DNA from: CBDCPI01 sp965220245
GTDB lineage: Bacteria > Chloroflexota > Dehalococcoidia > Lucifugimonadales > UBA3495
Assembly: GCA_965220245.1 (NCBI GenBank)
Contig: CBDCPI010000001.1
Location: forward strand, 186,001-250,000
Direction: 5' to 3'
DNA: 64,000 bases
Shown: piece after piece, positions 16,731 through 24,563 of the stretch
Layout of the letters: each line of letters opens with the position of its first letter
Numbering within the stretch: the first letter of the stretch is position 1
Notes under the pieces: generated by a model
What the model saw: only the letters and a program-made list of their open reading frames with translations
Told to the model about the DNA's origin: nothing
Databases searched by the model: none
Made by a program: the position numbers and the translations under genes

Positions 16731-17345
16731 ATGGCTGCTGAGATAAATTCCCTGAATACCGGGCAGACTCTGATCCCGTTATTCTCCCGCGAGGAAATAG
16801 CTGAAACGGTCCGGCGGTTAGCCTGCGAAATCGACAACGACATCCAAAGACGAACACTGGGCGACAATAACCTCCGAGACCAAGGGCCCGGCCAACGCGC
16901 CCTCATCCTAGTCGGCGTTCTCAAGGGAGCGTTCGTTTTCCTCGCCGATTTGGTGCGGGAGATGCAAACGCCTATCTCCGCCGTGGAATTCCTTCGTATT
17001 TCCAGCTACGGAGCCGGGACCAATAGCTCCGGCAGGGCCCACGTGGCGGTGGGCCTTCCGCCCCGGTTCTTGATGGAGCAGGACGTGGTCTTGGTGGAAG
17101 ACATCGTAGACACCGGCATCACCACGGCAGCCGCCTTGAGGTATCTGCGCCGCCAGCGCCCCCACTCCCTCAAGCTGTGTTCCCTATTGGACAAGCCGTC
17201 CCGCCGCCGAGTGAAGGTGGACATCGACTATTTGGGACTTACGGCGCCGGACCGCTTTGTCGTGGGTTACGGGCTAGACCTAGATCAACGCTACCGCCAG
17301 TTGCCCGATTTATATACCCTGGAACAAGATGGGGAACAATCTTGA
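16731..17345 (+). CDS. hpt: Hypoxanthine phosphoribosyltransferase
   Basis: This 204-residue purine salvage enzyme converts hypoxanthine or guanine with PRPP to IMP or GMP in the cytosol. Visible features are LVGVLKGAFVFLADLVREM (phosphate-binding loop I), the PRPP-binding block VVLVEDIVDTGITT and the late DRFVVGYGLDLDQRYR motif typical of HPRT. The flexible-loop region FLRISSYG is also present. Length is a little above the usual 180 residues because of the N-terminus and an insert near residues 40-50. The start has no strong Shine-Dalgarno sequence. Confidence 0.93.
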   Translation: MAAEINSLNTGQTLIPLFSREEIAETVRRLACEIDNDIQRRTLGDNNLRDQGPGQRALILVGVLKGAFVFLADLVREMQTPISAVEFLRISSYGAGTNSSGRAHVAVGLPPRFLMEQDVVLVEDIVDTGITTAAALRYLRRQRPHSLKLCSLLDKPSRRRVKVDIDYLGLTAPDRFVVGYGLDLDQRYRQLPDLYTLEQDGEQS

Positions 17346-17417
17346 TTTAAAGCCTCACCAGACCGTTCCCTACAACCAGTGGCTTTCAGTTTTCGGAGCT
17401 AAGCCTCCCCTCCGACA

Positions 17418-17588
17418 AGCCCTTCGACCGTGCTCAGGAGAGCCTCAGGGCAGGCATTCCCGCTCACCCCGAGCCCTGAGCCTGCCGAAGGGTCGAAGGG
17501 CTCTCTATTTGTGGATAGTAATACGGACAGCCCTTCGACTCCGCTGCGCTACGCCTGTCCTGAGCTTGCCGAAGGGCTTAGGGTGAGC
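17418..17588. repeat. Cluster of family B palindromic repeats
   Basis: At least three units of the CCCTTCGAC...TGAGC...GTCGAAGGG type lie head to head (17418-17456, 17474-17502, 17531-17578). They fill the gap between hpt and the PAC2 gene and put a spurious open frame in phase with the PAC2 gene. Confidence 0.75.
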
Positions 17589-17690
17589 GGATTGTGTAGC
17601 TTTGCCGAGTTACGACTTGGACGACTGAAACACCCCGTCCTTACAACCCACGGGGTTGAATTCTCCGGGCGTTTCTGGCAACATAGGATC

Positions 17691-18599
17691 ATGAAGATAG
17701 GGGCATTTGAACTAAACGAGCCGGTCCCGGAGCTAAAGAACCCCCATGCTTTTGCCATGGTGCGTCCTTGGGTGGACGTCGGCAGCGTGGGCACCCTTAC
17801 CCTAAACCGCTTGGAGCGCTATTTAGGCTCCAAGGAATTGGGGAAGCTGTCGAGGCCGGGAGTCTTTTTCGACTTTACCCGTTACCGGCCGACTATGCGG
17901 TTGGTGCAGGGGGAACGGGAAGTAAAGATACCCAATAGCATCATACGTTACGCCCAGACCGATGAGGGCCCAGATTACCTGTTCCTACACTTGCTGGAAC
18001 CCCATTCCAACGGCGAAGACTACACCGACTCTATCCTGGAAGTTGTTAGACACTTCCAAGTCGAGCGATACTGCCGCATCGGGGCAATGTACGACGCAGT
18101 CCCCCACACTAGGCCGCTACTGGTAACCGGCACCCTGGGAGATGTCCCCCAGCACCGGCCGGTGCCGCACTTCAAGGTGCGCAAGAGCACCTACCAGGGC
18201 CCCACTACGATCATGAACCTGCTCTCCGAAGGCATCGAACGGTCCCAGATTGAGTCTATCAACTTCATGGTGCACCTGCCCCAATACGTCCAGTTGGAAG
18301 AGGACTACGCCGGCACTTCCCGGATGATTGAAGTGTTGTCCTCAGTGTACCAGAGCATTCCCGAAGACTTGGCCCCGCTGCGCCGGGGGCAACGCCAGTA
18401 CCGGGAGCTAAGCGCCAGTCTGGAGCGGAACTCGGAGCTTAAAGACCTCATTCAGCAAATGGAAGCCTACTACGACGCTCAGATGGACTCCGAGGACCCG
18501 GCAAGTGAAGAGCCGGTAACCACGGCTACCCTGTCCCCCGAGATAGAGCAATTCCTCTCCGAGTTGGGTGAAACGCTAGACAGCGACCGCGAAGACTAG
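17691..18599 (+). CDS. PAC2 family protein (proteasome assembly chaperone-like)
   Basis: About 302 residues. The PAC2-type core includes MVRPWVDVGSVGTLTLNRLE near the N-terminus, FDFTRYRP, DYLFLHLLEPH and VPHTRPLLVTGTLGDV, followed by an acidic C-terminal helix (TATLSPEIEQFLSELGE). PAC2 domains occur in archaeal and eukaryotic proteasome assembly chaperones and in bacteria that carry proteasome- or ubiquitin-like systems, though the bacterial role is poorly defined. I chose the ATG at 17691 because upstream in-frame codons are repeat sequence. No proteasome gene is in the window. Confidence 0.82.
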   Translation: MKIGAFELNEPVPELKNPHAFAMVRPWVDVGSVGTLTLNRLERYLGSKELGKLSRPGVFFDFTRYRPTMRLVQGEREVKIPNSIIRYAQTDEGPDYLFLHLLEPHSNGEDYTDSILEVVRHFQVERYCRIGAMYDAVPHTRPLLVTGTLGDVPQHRPVPHFKVRKSTYQGPTTIMNLLSEGIERSQIESINFMVHLPQYVQLEEDYAGTSRMIEVLSSVYQSIPEDLAPLRRGQRQYRELSASLERNSELKDLIQQMEAYYDAQMDSEDPASEEPVTTATLSPEIEQFLSELGETLDSDRED

Positions 18600-18896
18600 C
18601 TTCGGCCCCTAGCTCGGACCACCGGCTTCCTTCCCTGATTTTTTGCTGCCTGCCGACCTGTATTTGCTAGTTACGTTTCCTTGTGCCGATCTTCATTTTG
18701 ATGATCGACCTCAAATATAAGCTGCCCCGCATTGATGCTATCCCAACGGAAACCCGCCAGCTAGGATGCTGTAATAAGTCATAAGTGCGGCGCAGGATGT
18801 TATCGCAAGCAAGGCTGCCGCTCCGAATGCCCCGGTTGCAACCAGCAGTCGGAAGGGTGGCGGGAGTTAACCCGTCGGCGGAGATATGCAAGGCAG
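18600..18896. other. Intergenic region upstream of the first toxin-like/DUF2283 pair
   Basis: This 297-bp gap has no supported gene. Its composition is less GC-rich than its neighbours, which would fit a promoter for the pair downstream, but I see no convincing promoter or operator palindrome. Confidence 0.4.
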
Positions 18897-18899
18897 GTG

Positions 18900-19133
18900 A
18901 TGTCCAATCCGACGCCGCACCGCCTGAGAGAACCGCACCCCGAGGTCAAGGACGAATGGATAGAGCGGACTATAATCGAGCCCTACCACCATGAAACGGA
19001 CACTGACGGGCGGGAGCTTTACTTTGGGGCGGTCCCCGAAGCAAGGACGTGGATTCGGGTGGTGGTCGAGAATGATCGGTTACACACAGCCTACTTGGAC
19101 CGACGGCTGATTAGACGATGGGGGAGACCATGA
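18900..19133 (+). CDS. Small toxin-like protein (DUF4258-like), partner of DUF2283
   Basis: A protein of about 77 residues with the core HPEVKDEWIERTI, TDTDGRELYFGAVPE, IRVVVENDRLHTAYLDRR. The DGR-x-Y/W and VhtAyxDRR elements fit small RelE/BECR-like, DUF4258-type putative toxins that sit before DUF2283 genes. The ATG at 18900 follows a GGCAGGTG stretch; an overlapping GTG at 18897 is also possible. The stop overlaps the partner's start as ATGA, indicating translational coupling. A second, frameshifted copy is at 44948-45210. Toxicity is inferred from gene order and fold resemblance only. Confidence 0.6.
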   Translation: MSNPTPHRLREPHPEVKDEWIERTIIEPYHHETDTDGRELYFGAVPEARTWIRVVVENDRLHTAYLDRRLIRRWGRP

Positions 19134-19375
19134 CGACGCCAAGCATCGCACCGGTGCTGGAACTCCAGGTGCGCTACTATGAAGACACGGACACTTTGGT
19201 TTTGACCACTGACCAGCCGGGTCCCTATGGGGAGACGGTAGGCAGGAACTTGGTAGCCTTCACGAATGACGAAGGGGACATAGTGGGTGTGACACTGGAA
19301 CACGCAGCAGAGTTGCTACGGCCTTACCTGTTCCCGGCGGCTTGGAAGAACAGGGTTCCAGAAGAAACCAGTTAG
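19130..19375 (+). CDS. DUF2283 family protein (putative antitoxin partner)
   Basis: 81 residues with the DUF2283 pattern: a first strand ELQVRYYEDTDTLVLTTD, a central NLVAFTNDEGDIVGVTLEHAAELL, then PYLF. DUF2283 proteins are small and often lie next to DUF4258-type genes, for which an antitoxin role has been proposed. The start at 19130 gives a 4-bp overlap with the preceding gene (ATGA) and is preceded by GGGGGAG; an alternative ATG at 19118 adds four residues. A two-domain relative is at 45212-45736. Confidence 0.75.
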   Translation: MTTPSIAPVLELQVRYYEDTDTLVLTTDQPGPYGETVGRNLVAFTNDEGDIVGVTLEHAAELLRPYLFPAAWKNRVPEETS

Positions 19376-19650
19376 GAGAGGATATACCTTTCAATCCTGA
19401 CCGGCTAGGTTAGTATATAATTCCCTTTCATTTGGGCAGAGGGCCCCATGTAATGCTCCATGTCAGCAATTTCGGGTGGGGATTCCACCGTCTGGTCTCG
19501 AAACACTTCAAGTAGCCGGAGGCTTGAGCAGTTACGCGGGACTGCTCTCCTTGCTGCAAAAGTAGGCCTGTGCTAGACTTTTGTCGCGTTGCAGATTCCG
19601 TAAGTCGAGCCCCAAATGCGGGCTGAAATATCCCTCAAGCGAAGGGTCCG
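19376..19650 (+). promoter_or_regulatory. trpS leader region with hairpins
   Basis: This 275-bp leader before trpS holds a TATAAT at 19416-19421 without a good -35, and a clear hairpin at 19526-19547 (GAGCAGT ... ACTGCTC). A smaller hairpin contains GGGTGGGGATTCCACC at about 19473. I looked for a T-box (AGGGTGG-N-ACCGCG) and did not find one. Whether the hairpins regulate trpS is unknown. Confidence 0.35.
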
Positions 19651-20652
19651 ATGAATAAGAGTGGTGTCATTTTCTCGGGAATGCGGCCCACCGGGCTGTT
19701 GCACTTGGGAAACTACTTGGGAGCGTTGGAAAACTGGGTCGCGCTACAGCAGGACTACCGCTGCATCTACTGCGCGGTGGACGTTCACGCCCTGACTACG
19801 GTCGAAGGTCCCGAGGACATCGCCCAGATCCAACCTAACATCCGCGACATGATCTTGGACTGGCTGGCCGCCGGGATCGACCCGGAACAGACCATCGTAT
19901 TTGTCCAGTCCCAGGTGCCCGAGGTTATGACACTACATACATTGCTCAGCATGGTGACCCCCTTGGGCTGGCTCATGCGGGTGCCCACTTTCAAAGAGAA
20001 AGTCCGACAGATGGACGAGACCGAAGAGAGCGTCAATTACGGACTGGTGGGCTATCCGGTACTCCAGACTGCCGATATTATTCTCTACAAGGCCGACACC
20101 GTACCGGTGGGGCAGGACCAAGTGCCCCACTTGGAGTTGGCCCGGGAAATCGTCCGCCGTTTCAACAACCGCTACGGCGACACCTTCCCCGAGCCTCAAG
20201 CCAAGCTGACCGAGGACCCGGTGGTGGTTGGGTTGGACGGACAGCAAAAGATGAGCAAGTCGCTGGACAATCACTTGGAGTTGGCCGCCAGCCCCGAAGA
20301 AACGGCCCGCCGGGTGGCTACCGCCTTTACCGACCCGCAACGGGTGCGACGGGACATTCCGGGCCGGCCGGAGGTGTGCAACATCTACTCGCTGCACCAG
20401 ACTTTCAGCCCCTCCGGCGATGCGGCCACGGTCTATGACGAGTGCACCACCGCCCAACGGGGTTGCGTCGATTGCAAGCGCCACTTGGCCGCCAGCATTA
20501 ACCGCTACCTGGAGCCCTTCCGGGAGCGGAGAAGGGAATACGAGGCCCGCCCCGATTTCGTGAACGACGTTTTGGTGGACGGCGCCCAAAAGGCGCGGGC
20601 CATCGCCCGGGACACCATCGAAGAGGTCTATCAGAAGATGGGGTTGGCGTGA
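19651..20652 (+). CDS. trpS: Tryptophanyl-tRNA synthetase
   Basis: This 333-residue class I synthetase attaches tryptophan to tRNA-Trp. The ATP-site signature is present as TGLLHLGNYLGAL (HIGH-like, HLGN), with KMSKS in QKMSKSLDNHLEL. The DILLYKAD-type block appears as DIILYKADTVPVGQDQVPH, and the middle MTPLGWLMRVPTFKEK region is well conserved. Length is standard for bacterial TrpS (about 330). It ends in a GTGA overlap with the following inositol monophosphatase gene, so the two are co-translated. No T-box is evident upstream. Confidence 0.96.
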   Translation: MNKSGVIFSGMRPTGLLHLGNYLGALENWVALQQDYRCIYCAVDVHALTTVEGPEDIAQIQPNIRDMILDWLAAGIDPEQTIVFVQSQVPEVMTLHTLLSMVTPLGWLMRVPTFKEKVRQMDETEESVNYGLVGYPVLQTADIILYKADTVPVGQDQVPHLELAREIVRRFNNRYGDTFPEPQAKLTEDPVVVGLDGQQKMSKSLDNHLELAASPEETARRVATAFTDPQRVRRDIPGRPEVCNIYSLHQTFSPSGDAATVYDECTTAQRGCVDCKRHLAASINRYLEPFRERRREYEARPDFVNDVLVDGAQKARAIARDTIEEVYQKMGLA

Positions 20653-21464
20653 GCGATCAAATTCCCCGGTCCCGTTCCGGCAAGTCCGCCTTGGAAGTGT
20701 CAGTGGAGGCGGCCCACTTGGCTGGCGGAATCATCCGCGAACGGTTGCGCACCGAAAAGAGCGTGAGCTTCAAGGGCCGGGCGGACATCGTTACCGACGT
20801 GGACTTGGCCGCCGAGAAAGCGGTGCTGGACCTGCTCTGGCACGAGTTCCCCGATTTTGGCATCCTCGCCGAAGAGTCGGCGCCGGTCGATACCGGTTCA
20901 CCGTTCACTTGGGTTGTCGACCCTCTGGACGGCACCAGGAACTTCGCCCAAGGGGTGCCCCACTTCTGCACGGTGGTGGCCCTGTCCTACGGTGATGAGC
21001 CGGTGGTGGGCGTCACCTATGACCCCATACGGGAGGAACTGTTCACTGCGGAGCAGGGAAACGGGGCTTTCCTCAACGGGGAGCGGCTTTCGGTATCCGA
21101 AAGCCCGGAGTTGGGCCAAGCGCTCCTAGGTTGTGACTTGGGCTACGTGGACGAGAAGGCTGGTGTGGCTATCGACCTCATCCGGTCGCTGTGGCCTGGT
21201 ATGATCAGTCTGCGTCTCATGGGCTCGTCGGCCTTGGGGGTGGCCTACGCCGCCGCCGGGCGGGTGGACTTGTACTTTCACCACTCTCTTTCGCCTTGGG
21301 ACATCGCCGCCGGGCTGGTCTTGGTCCGCGAGGCTGGCGGTGTCATACTGGACAAGCAGGGTAACCCCGCGAACCTACGAACCCCCAGCGTCATCGCGTC
21401 GAACCCCCAATTGGTGGCGGACTTCCTGCAAACCACCGAGGGGCACCCGTGGCGGGATTTGTGA
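20649..21464 (+). CDS. Inositol monophosphatase family protein (SuhB-like)
   Basis: This 271-residue protein of the IMPase superfamily releases phosphate from inositol monophosphate or related sugar phosphates using Mg2+. Motifs: FGILAEES (metal-binding Glu), WVVDPLDGTRNFAQG (the DPLDGT signature) and SPWDIAAGLVLVREAGGVI (the second metal site). GTG start, overlapping trpS by 4 bp. Related enzymes include SuhB, histidinol phosphatase and fructose-1,6-bisphosphatase-like proteins, so the exact substrate is open. Coupling with trpS does not tell us more. Confidence 0.9.
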   Translation: MSDQIPRSRSGKSALEVSVEAAHLAGGIIRERLRTEKSVSFKGRADIVTDVDLAAEKAVLDLLWHEFPDFGILAEESAPVDTGSPFTWVVDPLDGTRNFAQGVPHFCTVVALSYGDEPVVGVTYDPIREELFTAEQGNGAFLNGERLSVSESPELGQALLGCDLGYVDEKAGVAIDLIRSLWPGMISLRLMGSSALGVAYAAAGRVDLYFHHSLSPWDIAAGLVLVREAGGVILDKQGNPANLRTPSVIASNPQLVADFLQTTEGHPWRDL

Positions 21465-21575
21465 ACCGGCTTGGTGACGGCCCGGCCTCGCATTTGAGTA
21501 TTAACCGTTAACCATCCAAGCCCCTTCCCCTCGGCCAAGGTACGGCGCCAGGGCTTAAGTAATCTGGCCGGAAGC

Positions 21576-22814
21576 CTAACCCGCGCCGGTGCCGTCGGTC
21601 CGCACCACCCCGGCTTGGACCAAGCTTGCCACTTCCTCTTCTGAAAACCCCGACTCGATGAGGATTTCCGCGCTGTGTTCGCCCAACGCCGGGGCCCGGC
21701 GGCGAATTCGCCCAGGGGTTTGCGACAACTTTACCGGGATCCCGATGTTATGTAATGTGCCCAAATCCGGGTCCTCCAAGTCTACCAACATATCCCTCGC
21801 TCTAACCTGAGGGTCTTGGTAGACTTGCTCGATGTTGTAGATGGGCCCGGCGACTACGCCAGCGGCTTCCAGCAACTCCATCCATTCGGCCGTGGTGCGC
21901 TGGGACAGCGTTTCTTCCAATAGTTCGGCCAGCTCGACCTCCCGCTTCTTCCGGTCACCAGGCACCTTGAAACGAGGGTCCTCGATCAGGTCATCACGGT
22001 CGAGGGCCCGGCAAAACTGCTCCCAAGTGGGCTGGGTAGCCGCGCCAATGTTGATGTGCCCGTCCTTGGTTTGCAGCGCTTGGTAGGGTGCGGAGACTCG
22101 GTGCGCCGAACCCAAGGGGCCGGGAATATCGCCTTCGGCAAAGTACCCCGAGGACTCCCAGATGGTGTAGGAGATGCCCGCCTCGATTAAGGATGTGTCC
22201 ACCATTTGGCCTTGGCCGGTGCGCTGGGCGTGAATGTAGGCGCACAACACCCCATTGGCCGCCAATAACCCGGATGAAATATCGGTGATGGGCACCCCAA
22301 CCTTGGCCGGCGGGCGGTCCGGGTGGCCGGTAATGCTCATCAGGCCGCTCATTCCTTGGGCTACCAGATCGAAGCCGCCCCGGTGGCGGTAAGGACCGGT
22401 GCTGCCGAAACCGGAGACCGTGCAGTAAATGAGGCTGGGCTTGCGTTGGGACAGATCGGCGTAGCCAATACCCAATCGGTCCATGACGCCGGGCCGGAAA
22501 TTCTCCACCACCACATCGGCCTTCTCGACCAACCGGTGGAAAACCGCCAGGCCGCTCTCGTTTCGAAGGTCCAAGGCCAAGCTGCGCTTGTTCCGGTTTA
22601 GGGACAAAAACCCTGCCGACCAGCCGTGGATAAAAGGAGGGCCCATCCGCCGGTTATCGTCGCCGCCGTTGGGCTTCTCCACCTTGATAACGTCGGCTCC
22701 CATGTCGGCCAGCAACATGGTGCAGACCGGACCGGCCATAATTTGCGTTAGGTCGACCACCACGACGCCGGAAAGCGGTCCCGGATTCCCCGCTAGACTC
22801 ATATCAGTCACCAT
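21576..22814 (-). CDS. CaiB/BaiF family CoA-transferase (family III)
   Basis: This 412-residue family III CoA-transferase moves CoA between carboxylic acids. Diagnostic segments: VVVDLTQIMAGPVCTMLLADMGADVIKVE at the N-terminus, FRPGVMDRLGIGY, GFGSTGPYRHRGGFDLVAQ and VGVPITDISSGLLAANGVL, where the Asp matches the catalytic Asp of formyl-CoA transferase, ending with LGEHSAEIL. The start may be the ATG at 22814 or the one at 22802 four codons on. No CoA-related partner gene is adjacent, so the substrate (formate, oxalate, carnitine, succinate or another) is unassigned. Confidence 0.93.
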   Translation of the reverse strand: MVTDMSLAGNPGPLSGVVVVDLTQIMAGPVCTMLLADMGADVIKVEKPNGGDDNRRMGPPFIHGWSAGFLSLNRNKRSLALDLRNESGLAVFHRLVEKADVVVENFRPGVMDRLGIGYADLSQRKPSLIYCTVSGFGSTGPYRHRGGFDLVAQGMSGLMSITGHPDRPPAKVGVPITDISSGLLAANGVLCAYIHAQRTGQGQMVDTSLIEAGISYTIWESSGYFAEGDIPGPLGSAHRVSAPYQALQTKDGHINIGAATQPTWEQFCRALDRDDLIEDPRFKVPGDRKKREVELAELLEETLSQRTTAEWMELLEAAGVVAGPIYNIEQVYQDPQVRARDMLVDLEDPDLGTLHNIGIPVKLSQTPGRIRRRAPALGEHSAEILIESGFSEEEVASLVQAGVVRTDGTGAG

Positions 22815-22900
22815 TCGTGCCCATCGCGTATTTCTTGCCGGTCTTTCTTACCAGCAGAACATCTGGAGTATACTGAATCTCGCGCCGAAGCAACATGGCT

Positions 22901-23004
22901 GGCAACGTAACTGTTCAGAGTTGAGGGGAATGGGCCCTTCGACTCCGCTGCGCTCAGGGTGAGCGGTTCCGTATCAGTGCGCTCACCAACTCTGAACAGT
23001 TGCC
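22901..23004. repeat. MITE-like element D1 with inverted ends
   Basis: The left end at 22901-22923 (GGCAACGTAACTGTTCAGAG, TTG) and right end at 22987-23004 (CAACTCTGAACAGTTGCC) are inverted copies, except for a 3-nt insertion in the left arm. Inside is a family B unit, CCCTTCGACTCCGCTGCGCT. A related pair of ends is at 52447-52691. Confidence 0.72.
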
Positions 23005-23020
23005 CGGCAACAAGGAGAGG

Positions 23021-23220
23021 ATGGACTCTAACATATACTCATACTCAAAGGGTCCCGGCGAGCCCCAAGACAAGGAAAGCCGGCTGTCCAACGCCGCCGC
23101 TACACAGGAGGGCTCCGCGTAAAGCAGGATGCCGATTACGTCTTCCACGAGCTTACCCGTAGCATCTGCCCGCAGTGCAAAGCGGTCATAGACGCTCAAA
23201 TCATCATTCGCAACAATAAA
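23021..23220 (+). other. Displaced N-terminal coding segment of the radical SAM gene (apparent frameshift)
   Basis: An ATG at 23021, with AAGGAGAGG upstream, opens a 33-codon frame that stops at 23120-23122. The next frame, open from 23032 but with no ATG/GTG/TTG before 23221, encodes YVFHELTRSICPQCKAVIDA directly upstream of the radical SAM gene's first codons. That piece carries the CPxC of an N-terminal zinc-ribbon-like segment. So the real protein most likely starts at 23021 and shifts frame (-1) somewhere in 23032-23120. This is either a sequencing/assembly error, a mutation or programmed frameshifting. Confidence 0.55.
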
Positions 23221-24525
23221 GTGTTCATGCGCAAGCGGTGCCCGGAACACGGGTGGTTTGAGGGGATCATCAGTTCCGACGCCGAGATGTACGTCGATTC
23301 TATCAAGTTCAACAAGCCGGGCACCCTGCCCCTAGAGTTTAGCACCGAGGTCAGAGACGGTTGCCCTTTGGACTGCGGGCTGTGCCCGGAGCACAAGCAG
23401 CACATCTGCCTGGCCTTGATCGAGGTCAACACCGGTTGCAATCTCAACTGCCCGGTCTGCTTTGCCAACGCCGGGGCTGGCTATAGTCTCACCATGGCCC
23501 AAGTAGAGTCCATGCTGGACCGCTACTTGGAGTTGGAAGGCGATCCCGAGGTGGTCCAATTCAGCGGCGGCGAGCCGACTATCCATCCCGACATTCTTGA
23601 CATGGTCCAAGCGGCCAAAGACCGGGGCATTCGCCAAGTCATGATTAACACCAACGGGGTGCGCATCGCCCGGGACGACCGCTTTTTGGCCGAGTTGGCC
23701 CGGCTGGACCCGATAATCTATTTCCAGTTCGACGGCCTAAGAAGGGACACTTATCGAGCCATCCGGGGCGAAGACTTGCTGGACCAAAAGCTGCAAGCCT
23801 TAGAGCGCATGGAGCAAGCAGGCTTGGACGCAGTCTTGGTAGCCGCCATCGAGACCGGCATCAACGTCGACGAGGTTGGGAAGGTCTTGGAGTTTGGGCT
23901 GAAACACCCGGCGGTCCGCGGGGTGGTGTTCCAGCCAGTAACCCATGCGGGGCGGCACATTCCTTTCGACCCAATGACCCGGGTCACCATTCCCGACGTG
24001 ATTCACGGGATTGTGGAGCAGACCAACGGACGGTTTGTTCTAGAGGACTTCGTACCGGTGCCGTGTTGTTTCCCCACCTGCCAAGTCAACTCCTACATTT
24101 TCGTCGACGGCGACACGGTTATTCCCCTCCCGCGTTTACTCAAGATCGAGGACTACTTGGACTACATCACCAACCGGGCCTTACCCAAGCTGCCCAACTC
24201 GGCTGACATCCAGAGAGCCTTGGAGGGACTGTGGTCGGCCTCGGCGGTGCCAGGCAGCGCCGAAGCCGCTGCCATGTTCCAGTGTGCCTGCGGCCCCGGC
24301 TTGGAGTTGGACGGCACACTTTCGCCGCTGCAAAAGCACATCTTCCAGGTCGCTATCAAAGACTTCCTGGACCCCTACACCTTCAACGTGAAGCAAGTGA
24401 TGAAATGTTGCGTCGGCATCCTGGTGCCCGACGGAAGAGTGGTCCCGTTCTGCGCCTATAACTCGGTGGGCTACCGGGAACGCATCCGGGCCCAATTGAC
24501 CTTAGAGCACGCCGGCGCCGGATGA
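23221..24525 (+). CDS. Radical SAM protein with extra Cys clusters (MJ0619/Tes-like)
   Basis: The confident part is 434 residues, but conserved sequence extends upstream (see 23021-23220). The radical SAM site is GCNLNCPVCFANAG (CxxxCxxC). A preceding CPLDCGLCPEHKQHIC and later PVPCCFPTC, CACGPG and MKCCVG clusters suggest more iron-sulfur sites. This pattern resembles the MJ0619-type family, which includes the archaeal tetraether lipid synthase Tes, and the radical SAM proteins paired with DVU_1556-type methyltransferases. GGEPTIHPDIL is the SAM-binding GGE block. It overlaps the next gene by 4 bp (ATGA) and forms a three-gene operon. The true substrate is unknown. Confidence 0.88.
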   Translation: MFMRKRCPEHGWFEGIISSDAEMYVDSIKFNKPGTLPLEFSTEVRDGCPLDCGLCPEHKQHICLALIEVNTGCNLNCPVCFANAGAGYSLTMAQVESMLDRYLELEGDPEVVQFSGGEPTIHPDILDMVQAAKDRGIRQVMINTNGVRIARDDRFLAELARLDPIIYFQFDGLRRDTYRAIRGEDLLDQKLQALERMEQAGLDAVLVAAIETGINVDEVGKVLEFGLKHPAVRGVVFQPVTHAGRHIPFDPMTRVTIPDVIHGIVEQTNGRFVLEDFVPVPCCFPTCQVNSYIFVDGDTVIPLPRLLKIEDYLDYITNRALPKLPNSADIQRALEGLWSASAVPGSAEAAAMFQCACGPGLELDGTLSPLQKHIFQVAIKDFLDPYTFNVKQVMKCCVGILVPDGRVVPFCAYNSVGYRERIRAQLTLEHAGAG

Positions 24526-24563
24526 CCTCGTGCGGTGTGAGTAGGAACAAGGGTGGGAATAAG

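Noticed and set aside
19380..19650. T-box riboswitch before trpS
   Set aside because: The conserved AGGGTGG-N-ACCGCG block is missing; the GGGTGG present is part of a small GGGTGGGGATTCCACC hairpin.
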